From assembly GCA_964508495.1 (NCBI GenBank), contig CAZDUA010000005.1, positions 1 through 28,113 of the forward strand: a DNA stretch of 28,113 nt, read 5' to 3'. Source of the stretch: CABMGU01 sp964508495 (GTDB lineage Archaea > Nanobdellota > Nanobdellia > Woesearchaeales > ARS49). The notes beneath the pieces are model-generated. The model did not search any database, was not told the origin of the DNA, and was given only the letters and a program-made list of their open reading frames with translations. This document shows, piece by piece, positions 22,495 through 28,113 of this stretch (position 1 is its first letter; each line of letters begins with the position of its first letter). Both the position numbers and the translations under genes were made by a program.

Positions 22495-22535
22495 GGTATA
22501 AAAAACTTTGCTTTCTTTACTACTAATTGGTGACA
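22495..22535 (-). promoter_or_regulatory. M15 peptidase promoter with shared upstream motif
   Basis: TATA box TTTTTATACC (22495-22504) centred about 26 bases before ATG 22474, with the motif TGTCACCAATTAGT at 22522-22535. I count 30 of 41 bases identical to the signal peptidase promoter (21102-21142) without a gap. Confidence 0.55.
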
Positions 22536-22565
22536 TTAAGACAGTCAGCTTACTAAATCACAACG

Positions 22566-22575
22566 TTATTATATG
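22566..22575 (+). promoter_or_regulatory. TATA box of the site-2 protease gene
   Basis: TTATTATATG, centred 29 bases before ATG 22600. The ATG at 22573 lies within this box, which argues against its use as a start. Confidence 0.5.
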
Positions 22576-22599
22576 CAACCGCTCAAAATCAAAACCATC

Positions 22600-23742
22600 A
22601 TGGTCTCAGTTGACGCGGCAGCCACAATTTCTCTCGTAATCGTCCTAACACTAATAATATACTTCAACAGAAAAAGACTCGCGTTCCAAAGATTCGGCAT
22701 ATTCTACGCGGCGTTATACAGGACACAAGCAGGCATCAAAACAATGGACAGGCTTGCCAAAAAATACAAACGATTCTGGGAAGCAGCAACACCATGGATA
22801 ATCGGACTCGGATTCATAGGAATGGCGCTTGTTACATTTGACATAGCAAGAAGCCTGATAATGATTCTATTCAGCTCGAGCGCTCCAGCAGTCGGAGTAG
22901 TACTCCCATTCAAAGCAAAAGGGGTATTTTACGTGCCATTCTTCTACTGGATAATCAGCCTGTTCATAATCGTAGTAGTACACGAAGGAATGCACGGAGT
23001 AATGGCAAGAGTGTACAATTTGCCAGTCAAAAATTCAGGACTAATGATACTAGGTGTGCTAATACCAATAATCCCCGGAGCATTCGTAGAGCCAGAAGAG
23101 AAAAAACTAATGGCTGCGCCAAAAAAACAACAACTCGCAGTATTCGCAGCAGGACCAGCAGCGAACATCGTCATGGGATTGCTCTTAATGGCAATCAGCT
23201 TCTCAATCATAAACCCATTCACAGACACATTCTACTCAAAAGATGGTGTTGTAATAACAGAATTCATGGACGGAACCCCGCCAGCACAAGAAGCAGGCAT
23301 GATAGTTGGGGAAAAAATCACGTCCATAAATGGCCAAGTCATCAAAGAAACCAACGATTTCAGCAACGCATTCAAAGAAGCAATCCCAGGCGACACCATG
23401 ACAGTAGTCACATCACGAGCAGTGCACGACGTAACACTCGGAACAAACCCGAACAACCAAAAAGCATGGTTCGGAGTCTGGATAGAACAACCACTAAGAG
23501 CGCCAACCTGGGCAACATACGTCGTTTTATGGTTTAAAGACCTAATATTCTGGATGTATTTGCTGTCACTTGGAATAGGACTGTTTAATCTATTGCCATT
23601 GGGACCAGTAGACGGCGGAAGAATGTTCCTGACTGCACTACAACACATAACGCACGAAACAAGAGCAAACACAATCTGGAAATCAGTAAGCTTCGTACTA
23701 CTTGGCGTATTGGTTACAAACATAGTAATGGCGTTCGTATAA
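22600..23742 (+). CDS. site-2 intramembrane metalloprotease (M50) with PDZ domain
   Basis: 380 residues. Six or so membrane segments surround a PDZ domain. The zinc motif HEGMH is at 128-132 in the third membrane segment, and the second active-site motif NLLPLGPVDGGRMF lies near 325-338. The PDZ domain (about 205-270) contains GTPPAQEAGMIVGEKITSING-type sequence. Such proteases cut membrane-spanning regulators, often in stress signalling. I place the start at ATG 22600 to match the leaderless TATA spacing; ATG 22573 is the longer option. It diverges from the M15-like gene. The TAA stop is followed at once by the promoter of the next gene. Confidence 0.92.
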   Translation: MVSVDAAATISLVIVLTLIIYFNRKRLAFQRFGIFYAALYRTQAGIKTMDRLAKKYKRFWEAATPWIIGLGFIGMALVTFDIARSLIMILFSSSAPAVGVVLPFKAKGVFYVPFFYWIISLFIIVVVHEGMHGVMARVYNLPVKNSGLMILGVLIPIIPGAFVEPEEKKLMAAPKKQQLAVFAAGPAANIVMGLLLMAISFSIINPFTDTFYSKDGVVITEFMDGTPPAQEAGMIVGEKITSINGQVIKETNDFSNAFKEAIPGDTMTVVTSRAVHDVTLGTNPNNQKAWFGVWIEQPLRAPTWATYVVLWFKDLIFWMYLLSLGIGLFNLLPLGPVDGGRMFLTALQHITHETRANTIWKSVSFVLLGVLVTNIVMAFV

Positions 23743-23753
23743 TTTTATAAAAG
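23743..23753 (+). promoter_or_regulatory. TATA box of the 193-residue gene
   Basis: TTTTATAAAAG, centred 26 bases before ATG 23774 and directly after the site-2 protease stop. Confidence 0.6.
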
Positions 23754-23773
23754 ACCGGTAAAAACTGCTTCTT

Positions 23774-24355
23774 ATGGGACTCTGGAACACACTATTCGGA
23801 ACGCCAAAACCATACGCGCCAAGCATGCTAACATTCGATGAAAAAATACTCGTGCTGCATGCTGAAAAACCACTGCAAATAGAGCTAGCGCCAATATACG
23901 GACTAAGAATAGACGGCACGATAACAAAAGAAAGACCTGCCATGACTGATAAAAGGGAAGAATGCTATTTCATAGAAGGAATTGACGGCATGGCAAACGT
24001 GCCACACCCGCGCGAGATAAGAATCGACGCGAAAGCCCCGCGAATCAGCGGAAACATCTGGCATCCAGGAACACTGGAAGCAAGAACACTCGACATTACA
24101 ATAAGAAGACAAATAACAATCAAAACAGACGGAAAAGCAGAAGTCTACGCGCCACAATTCACCAAAGTAATGAACAATTACGTGCTTACCGAATTGTTGC
24201 CAGAAAGACTAAGAGCTGAATACGACCAAATAGAACTAACAGCAGAACAAATAAATGGGCACTGGGAAGCGCTAGAAGAAGCAACAAAAAACCTTCCAGT
24301 GCTGACAATAAAAACAACAAGCGCGCGAATACAATATGTGTCGCAAAACTTATAA
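23774..24355 (+). CDS. unknown soluble protein (193 residues)
   Basis: Not recognised. Predominantly beta-strand pattern in the first two thirds (KILVLHAEKPLQIELAPIYG, GNIWHPGTLEARTLDITIRR, ITIKTDGKAEVYAP), then helices (LLPERLRAEYDQIELTAEQI, HWEALEEATKN) and a final strand. No signal peptide or membrane helix. It is leaderless. Its TAA stop lies inside the TATA box of the next gene. Confidence 0.65.
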   Translation: MGLWNTLFGTPKPYAPSMLTFDEKILVLHAEKPLQIELAPIYGLRIDGTITKERPAMTDKREECYFIEGIDGMANVPHPREIRIDAKAPRISGNIWHPGTLEARTLDITIRRQITIKTDGKAEVYAPQFTKVMNNYVLTELLPERLRAEYDQIELTAEQINGHWEALEEATKNLPVLTIKTTSARIQYVSQNL

Positions 24356-24358
24356 ATC
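24348..24358 (+). promoter_or_regulatory. TATA box of the TPR lipoprotein gene
   Basis: ACTTATAAATC, centred 27 bases before ATG 24380, overlapping the previous stop codon. Confidence 0.6.
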
Positions 24359-24379
24359 CCAAAATTTGGCTTATTCTCG

Positions 24380-25183
24380 ATGAAACGGGTTTTAACAGGG
24401 CTGGCAGCACTGGTATTATCAGCATGCGCGACAAGAGAAACGCCAATAGAATACGCGCGCTTTCCGGAAGCACAAAACGAACGCTTTTCTGATGACAAAA
24501 TAATCCAAACACCAGCATCAGCAAACTATTACATGAGCGGGCTGGACTACAAACATAAAGCACTCATTGAAAAAGACGAGCTAAAAAGAGCAGAGTGGAT
24601 TGCACTTGCCATTAGCGATTTCCACACGTCAGAATACTTTGGAAAACACGTATACCAAAGCATAGTAGAACAAGCAGACTGCCTTTCATTGGGAAACAAC
24701 CACCAGCAAGCCCTACACACAATAGACCGCGCGCTTGAAATAAAAGAAACACCCGAAGCGTACAACGTCAAAGGAAACGTCTGGAAAAGAATAGGAGCAA
24801 ACGAGTTCGCAATACAACTCTACGAAAAAGCAATTTCAATCAAAGACAACGCAGAAAGCCACTGGGGAATATACGAAGCCAACCTGAAACTGGGAATAAC
24901 AAAAGAAGGCATAATCATAGAACACATAGAAAAATCACTCAAAGCCTGCGAAACATACGTTTCTTTTGAAAAAGACCTGCCAGACGGTTATGCTGCACTA
25001 GGCGCTGTGCAAGCCCTAATCGCAATGGCAACAAAAGATGAGGAATTATTGTTGAAAGCAAACGGCAATTTCTCAGAAGCACTGCGAAAACTGAAAAAAA
25101 CACCATTCCAACACAAAGATCTCGACAAAGACGCTCTAAAAGAATCATACGAAAAAACACGACAAAAAAACAAGGAATACTAA
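24380..25183 (+). CDS. TPR-containing lipoprotein
   Basis: 267 residues. The start MKRVLTGLAALVLSAC is a lipoprotein signal peptide with the lipid-carrying Cys16 after LSA. A helical-repeat region follows, with tetratricopeptide-type units at about 110-180 (NHQQALHTIDRALEIKET, NEFAIQLYEKAISIKDN, AESHWGIYEANLKLGI). The C-terminus is lysine-rich (KTRQKNKEY). It would be attached to the outer face of the membrane and serve as a binding scaffold. It is leaderless, and followed after one base by the DUF5654 gene, so they are cotranscribed. Confidence 0.8.
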   Translation: MKRVLTGLAALVLSACATRETPIEYARFPEAQNERFSDDKIIQTPASANYYMSGLDYKHKALIEKDELKRAEWIALAISDFHTSEYFGKHVYQSIVEQADCLSLGNNHQQALHTIDRALEIKETPEAYNVKGNVWKRIGANEFAIQLYEKAISIKDNAESHWGIYEANLKLGITKEGIIIEHIEKSLKACETYVSFEKDLPDGYAALGAVQALIAMATKDEELLLKANGNFSEALRKLKKTPFQHKDLDKDALKESYEKTRQKNKEY

Positions 25184-25184
25184 C

Positions 25185-25430
25185 ATGAAAATAATAAAAC
25201 AAGCAAACGCGTTCCAAAAAGACGTGCGCAAACAAACAGGAATCGCGCTATCCGCAGCGCTTGCTTTTGTAATCGCATTTTCATGGAACGAGTTCATGAA
25301 AGAAGCAGTAACAAGCATCGTAGCGCTCACAGGAATACAAAGCATAGTACTCCTAAGACTCATAGCAGCAATATTCGCAACAGTAATCGGAATAATAGGC
25401 ATAAGCTACTTCTCAAAATGGGGAAAATAA
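25185..25430 (+). CDS. DUF5654-like small membrane protein
   Basis: 81 residues with two membrane helices (about 20-38, ALSAALAFVIAFSWNEFM; and 55-75, LLRLIAAIFATVIGIIGI). The segment FQKDVRKQTGIALSAALAFVIAFSWNE fits the archaeal DUF5654 family, which has no known role; the call is by recollection of the pattern. ATG follows the stop of the TPR lipoprotein gene by one base. The TAA abuts the stop of hicA on the other strand. Confidence 0.7.
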   Translation: MKIIKQANAFQKDVRKQTGIALSAALAFVIAFSWNEFMKEAVTSIVALTGIQSIVLLRLIAAIFATVIGIIGISYFSKWGK

Positions 25431-25649
25431 CTAAAATTTCACAAAATCCTCTTCGTCTATTCTCGCCAGCCTAAGAATGCCCTTCAAAGTACCAATCTTC
25501 AACTCCTTATGCAACGGAACAACAGTGCCAACACCATTCTTTCTCAAAACAACATGACTTCCACGCTGTCTAACAGTCCTAAAACCAAACTTGTTGCAAA
25601 GAATCCTAACACACTGCTCGCCAGAAATCTTTCTAAGACTTGCCAACAC
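25431..25649 (-). CDS. hicA: HicA-family mRNA interferase toxin
   Basis: 72 residues with the double-stranded RNA-binding-like fold of HicA. The start of the fold (LRKISGEQCVRILCNKFGF) leads to the catalytic histidine in GSHVVL, then the conserved VVPLHKELKIGTLKGILR segment. HicA toxins cleave mRNA when free and are held by HicB. GTG 25649 is chosen because GAGGTG is four bases upstream; TTG 25646 is possible. It overlaps the end of hicB by 17 bases and is the second gene of the pair. Confidence 0.9.
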   Translation of the reverse strand: MLASLRKISGEQCVRILCNKFGFRTVRQRGSHVVLRKNGVGTVVPLHKELKIGTLKGILRLARIDEEDFVKF

Positions 25650-25845
25650 CAGCCACCTCAAAAGTCGTAACAAATGGCTTAGAGATTCCTTTTACGGGAA
25701 ACTCCTCCAAGTACAACTCAGTGGCCTCCTTCAAATTCTTGACAGCTTCCTCAATAGAAGAACCCTGGCTGACAGTGCCGATCTCAGGGCACTCAGCAAC
25801 GTACAAATCTTCCTCCTTATGTATTACCGCTGTCAAGACGTTCAT
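25633..25845 (-). CDS. hicB: HicB-family antitoxin, short form
   Basis: 70 residues with the HicB partial RNase H-like fold: VLTAVIHKEEDLYVAECPEIG, then TVSQGSSIEEAVKNLKEATELYLEE. It ends at about the point where longer HicB proteins carry a helix-turn-helix or ribbon-helix-helix DNA-binding domain, so self-repression by this protein is doubtful. ATG 25845 is 26 bases from a TATA box, so the gene is leaderless; the upstream ATG at 25869 lies within that box. Order is antitoxin first, toxin second. Confidence 0.88.
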   Translation of the reverse strand: MNVLTAVIHKEEDLYVAECPEIGTVSQGSSIEEAVKNLKEATELYLEEFPVKGISKPFVTTFEVAGVGKS

Positions 25846-25865
25846 ACGAACAAACGAGGCCACTT

Positions 25866-25877
25866 GCATATAAAAAA
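25866..25877 (-). promoter_or_regulatory. TATA box of hicBA
   Basis: TTTTTTATATGC on the minus strand, centred about 26 bases before ATG 25845. Confidence 0.6.
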
Positions 25878-25904
25878 CTTATGAAGAACACATTAACATT
25901 TGTA

Positions 25905-25955
25905 TCGATGGCGTTTCCGTAAAGCCTACGAATACCGCCGTAAATTTTACGAAAA
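25905..25955. other. short inverted repeats upstream of hicBA
   Basis: The stretch contains CGTAAA-T-TTTACG, a perfect short palindrome, and nearby TTTCCGTAAAG, whose arm can pair with TTTTACGAAAA. It could be an operator of hicBA or the terminator of the preceding lipoprotein gene. Confidence 0.3.
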
Positions 25956-25974
25956 ATCGACAAAAATCCGAAAT

Positions 25975-26331
25975 CTAGCAACTCTGCGCCTTTCTATAAC
26001 CACGCCCTACAGCTTCCTCTTCACTTGCAAAACACAAAATGAAGTCAGGCTTAATCCATCTCGCACGAGCACAATGGCACTCATAAAACAAATCCATCTC
26101 CATGTCAGCAACAATTTTTGCGCCAGGACAGCCAAAAGTTTCACACTCATCAGGCTGTTCAACAGCAACTTTAACCTCTGGTGCTTTAATTTTAGGAACA
26201 ACAGCCGGCTTTACAGTTGGCTCTGGCTCCTGAACAGTTTCAGGCTGAGGAGTTGGAGTGCTAACAACTTCAGGCAATTCAACAGGAGCACACGCCACCA
26301 AAAACAACAAAACGCACAATAACTTCCTCAT
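25975..26331 (-). CDS. lipoprotein with Ada-like cysteine domain
   Basis: 118 residues. The signal MRKLLCVLLFLVAC puts the lipidated Cys at 14. A Pro/Glu/Val-rich linker (15-60) carries a domain with CETFGCPGAKIVADMEMD, YECHCARA, RWIKPDFILCF and SEEEAVGRGYRKAQSC. That order, ending in a helix and GYR..C, resembles the small zinc-binding domain found in Ada and fused to many secreted bacterial and archaeal proteins; four or more Cys could bind zinc, although no ligand set can be proved. Start ATG 26331 is leaderless; the frame upstream to 26475 is not used. Confidence 0.72.
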   Translation of the reverse strand: MRKLLCVLLFLVACAPVELPEVVSTPTPQPETVQEPEPTVKPAVVPKIKAPEVKVAVEQPDECETFGCPGAKIVADMEMDLFYECHCARARWIKPDFILCFASEEEAVGRGYRKAQSC

Positions 26332-26349
26332 AATAGCCAGTAAGACAAG

Positions 26350-26362
26350 CTTATTAAAAAAC
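26350..26362 (-). promoter_or_regulatory. TATA box of the Ada-like lipoprotein gene
   Basis: GTTTTTTAATAAG on the minus strand, centred 25 bases before ATG 26331. Confidence 0.55.
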
Positions 26363-26378
26363 CTTTTGACCACCAAAA

Positions 26379-26390
26379 CAATTAAATAAC
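26379..26390 (+). promoter_or_regulatory. TATA box of the 72-residue membrane protein gene
   Basis: CAATTAAATAAC, centred about 39 bases before ATG 26424. The leader of about 13 bases contains a strong site, GAGGTGAT, at 26412-26419. Confidence 0.5.
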
Positions 26391-26410
26391 ACACAATCCT
26401 GATAATAAAC

Positions 26411-26462
26411 AGAGGTGATTTGTATGAACAAAATTCTAATCGCAGGCGTATTAGCAACAACA
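26411..26462 (+). repeat. 52-base direct repeat, copy 1
   Basis: Covers the ribosome binding site and first 13 codons of the 72-residue gene. Copy 2 is at 27909-27960 with a single mismatch (T to C). Confidence 0.9.
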
Positions 26463-26642
26463 TCTGTCTTCGCACAACTAACCGGAGACTGGGGCAGAAC
26501 AGGACGAGCCGGCATGATGGACGGCATGTACGGCGGCACAGGACTCCACATGATACTCTGGACCATCTTCTCCATCGGACTTATCTTACTAGTCTGGCTA
26601 TGGGTATTCAAGCTCTGGAAAGAAATCAAAAGAATGAAGTAA
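26424..26642 (+). CDS. small membrane protein with signal peptide-like start (72 residues)
   Basis: Sequence begins MNKILIAGVLATTSVFAQ, which looks like a cleavable signal peptide, then a Gly/Met-rich stretch (GRAGMMDGMYGGTGLHM), a membrane helix (LWTIFSIGLILLVWLWVF) and a basic end (KLWKEIKRMK). Not a family I can name, but Gly/Met-rich single-helix proteins of this size are common in related archaea. ATG 26424 has GAGGTGAT four bases upstream, so an earlier ATG at 26415 within this site is excluded. The 5' end is duplicated at 27909-27960. Confidence 0.72.
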   Translation: MNKILIAGVLATTSVFAQLTGDWGRTGRAGMMDGMYGGTGLHMILWTIFSIGLILLVWLWVFKLWKEIKRMK

Positions 26643-26656
26643 AGTACGGCGGAAAC

Positions 26657-26667
26657 CTTTAAATAAC
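26657..26667 (+). promoter_or_regulatory. TATA box of the subtilase gene
   Basis: CTTTAAATAAC, about 42 bases before ATG 26704. The short leader carries AAGGAGGAAT, an excellent ribosome binding site six or seven bases from the ATG. Confidence 0.6.
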
Positions 26668-26703
26668 AAACCCTGGCTTAAGTGTTCAAAAGGAGGAATT
26701 TCC

Positions 26704-27843
26704 ATGAACACGAAACTAAATTGGTTTATTTTAGTAGCAATATCATCAATTCTATTATTCTCTGCGGTGACAGCAGCCAATCAGGACAAAGACAAACGCG
26801 TAATAGCGCACAGCGCAGAAGAAGTTGCTGATGCACTCGCGCATGAATGCAAAATAGTACGCCAGACAAAAGGCATGACAGCATTAGTCTGTCCAGAAAG
26901 CGTTGCAACAGCACTCGGCTTGCAGGAAGACATCCGCTTGTTCGCAACGGACAGCGGAGCAAACACCCAAATAAAAGCAAGTAATGTACACACTGCCGGA
27001 AATACCGGCGCTGGCAGAAAAATAGCCATTCTAGACACAGGTTACAATTATAACCACCAAGAACTCAGCTCAAGTTACCTAGGCGGCAAGGACTTCGTCA
27101 ATGACGATAACGACCCGCTTGACGACAACAGCCACGGAAGCCACGTCGCAGGCATCATAACAGCAGACGGCGTTGATCCAAAAGCAAAAGGAGTAGCTCC
27201 AAACGCAGGCATTATCTCCGCAAAAGTACTTGACGCAGCAGGCGGCGGATACTTCAGCGATTCAGTAGCAGCCATTTACTGGGTTGTTGACGGACCAGAC
27301 GGAATTTACGGCACCGGAGACGACTTCAATGCAGACGCAATAAGCATGAGTCTCGGAAGCTCTTCACCCTACTTATACAAAGGCACGTGCGACACAGTCA
27401 TGCCAGACATGACAGCAGCCATCAACTACGCCAAAAGCAAAGGTGTACTTGTTGTGGTTGCGGCAGGCAACAGCGGCAACCCAGGAGTCTCAATCCCAGG
27501 CTGCATCAGCTCATCAACAACTGTTGGCGCAGTGGATAAATTAGACAAGATCGCAAGCTTCTCAGGAAGAGGCAGCGCAGTAGACGTTACTGCTCCCGGA
27601 GTAAGCCTCTGGTCAAGCGTACTTGGAACAAACTACGCAAGCTACTCAGGAACAAGCATGGCAACACCAGTTGTTTCTGGAGCAGTTGCTTTGATCAAAG
27701 TAGCGCATCCAACCTACAGCGCTTCGCAAGTCGAAACGTCCCTGACAAAAACTGTCAAAGACCTTGGCAAAGCAGGCAAGGACAACAACTTCGGCTGGGG
27801 AAGAATAGACGCGCAAGCAGCAGTGGCGTACAACGCGCCATAA
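26704..27843 (+). CDS. secreted subtilisin-like serine protease (S8)
   Basis: 379 residues: signal peptide (WFILVAISSILLFSAVTA, cut near 24), a short propeptide of about 70 residues (VIAHSAEEVADALAHE and following), and the catalytic domain. The triad is Asp111 (ILDTGYN), His144 (NSHGSHVAG) and Ser318 (SGTSMATP); Asn256 (AAGNSG) forms the oxyanion hole. There is no C-terminal domain or anchor, so the enzyme is likely released. GPDGIYGTGDD (197-207) is a possible calcium-binding insert. The gene is flanked by a 52-base direct repeat, so it may have been part of a duplicated or inserted block. Confidence 0.96.
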   Translation: MNTKLNWFILVAISSILLFSAVTAANQDKDKRVIAHSAEEVADALAHECKIVRQTKGMTALVCPESVATALGLQEDIRLFATDSGANTQIKASNVHTAGNTGAGRKIAILDTGYNYNHQELSSSYLGGKDFVNDDNDPLDDNSHGSHVAGIITADGVDPKAKGVAPNAGIISAKVLDAAGGGYFSDSVAAIYWVVDGPDGIYGTGDDFNADAISMSLGSSSPYLYKGTCDTVMPDMTAAINYAKSKGVLVVVAAGNSGNPGVSIPGCISSSTTVGAVDKLDKIASFSGRGSAVDVTAPGVSLWSSVLGTNYASYSGTSMATPVVSGAVALIKVAHPTYSASQVETSLTKTVKDLGKAGKDNNFGWGRIDAQAAVAYNAP

Positions 27844-27908
27844 TTTTTTTATTTTTAAATTATTATTTACCACAACAATCATAAAACAGAACTACTTGAT
27901 ATCTTCAT

Positions 27909-27960
27909 AGAGGTGATTTGTATGAACAAAATTCTAATCGCAGGCGCATTAGCAACAACA
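27909..27960 (+). repeat. 52-base direct repeat, copy 2
   Basis: 51 of 52 bases match copy 1 (26411-26462). The unit from one copy to the next is 1498 bases and contains the subtilase gene. Confidence 0.9.
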
Positions 27961-28011
27961 CCAAACAAAAACCAACGCATTTTTACAACCTCTTTAACCA
28001 AAACAATATAA
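27922..28011 (+). pseudogene. truncated duplicate of the 72-residue membrane protein gene
   Basis: The first 13 residues (MNKILIAGALATT) match the gene at 26424 with one change (V to A), and the site GAGGTGAT is kept. After that the sequence departs and a chance frame (PNKNQRIFTTSL..) stops at 28011, giving 29 codons. No promoter is copied with it. It is a recent fragment. Translation is possible but the product would lack the membrane helix. Confidence 0.8.
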
Positions 28012-28014
28012 ATC
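28004..28014 (+). promoter_or_regulatory. TATA box of the gene at the window end
   Basis: CAATATAAATC, centred 28 bases before ATG 28037. Leaderless spacing. Confidence 0.5.
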
Positions 28015-28036
28015 CCACAATATAAAAACTTCCCTT

Positions 28037-28113
28037 ATGAAAGCGGTGATACTCGTAATTGCAGTTATTGGCATTATAGCATTTGGAATATATCCGGCGC
28101 TAACAGGAAACGT
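28037..28113 (+). CDS. start of a membrane or secreted protein (3' end outside window)
   Basis: Only 25 codons are visible: MKAVILVIAVIGIIAFGIYPALTGN. A hydrophobic stretch right after the start indicates a signal peptide or a membrane anchor. The leaderless promoter 28 bases upstream supports the start. Family cannot be judged. Confidence 0.6.
   Translation, partial: MKAVILVIAVIGIIAFGIYPALTGN

Overview
The window reads as a gene-dense piece of an archaeal chromosome, most likely a DPANN-type lineage (Woesearchaeota/Pacearchaeota-like; this placement is inference). The archaeal markers are ribosomal protein eS1, the KEOPS kinase Bud32, a type II methionine aminopeptidase, an S26 signal peptidase with a Ser-His centre, and TATA boxes about 26-28 bases upstream of start codons with no ribosome binding site (leaderless genes). 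Bacterial-type GyrB, FtsZ, DUF1385 and HicBA genes are also present, as is common in such lineages. I found no rRNA, tRNA, CRISPR array or complete transposon.

Layout. Bases 1-503 (-) are the start of a secreted cysteine-rich protein with a long Thr-Pro tract. 654-3042 (+) hold a sugar nucleotidyltransferase and a large secreted protein with six cysteine-rich repeats. 3043-3351 has no gene but carries strong hairpins. 3352-4963 (-) is an overlapping operon: metallo-beta-lactamase fold protein, DUF1385 protein, 52-residue membrane protein. DoxX (-) and hisS (+) diverge from one symmetric TATA box. 6684-9110 (-) holds ftsZ and three unrecognised genes. 9476-11502 (+) holds a small unknown gene and a PurF-like enzyme. 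11499-14355 (-) is an operon led by eS1, followed by a membrane protein, bud32, a CBU_0592-like membrane protein and an S-layer-like secreted protein. 14439-17139 holds an unknown gene (+) and gyrB (-), separated by a second copy of the hairpin element and a relic of an older gyrB 3' end. 17317-20082 holds a helical-repeat protein (+), map (-) and an unknown gene (-). 20228-23742 holds signal peptidase, a small acidic protein, an M15-like peptidase operon (all -) and a site-2 protease (+). 23774-25430 (+) holds an unknown protein, a TPR lipoprotein and a DUF5654 protein. 25431-26331 (-) holds HicBA and a lipoprotein with an Ada-like cysteine domain. 26424-28113 (+) holds a small membrane protein, a secreted subtilase, a truncated duplicate of the small gene, and the start of one more gene.

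Themes. Much of the window serves the cell envelope: secreted or lipid-anchored proteins plus several peptidases (signal peptidase, M15, site-2 protease, subtilase). The signal peptidase and M15 promoters share a 14-base motif at exactly the same distance from the TATA box, suggesting common control. The least explained structures are a two-hairpin element present twice with compensatory base changes, and the relic gyrB tail, which differs from the living gyrB only at synonymous sites.
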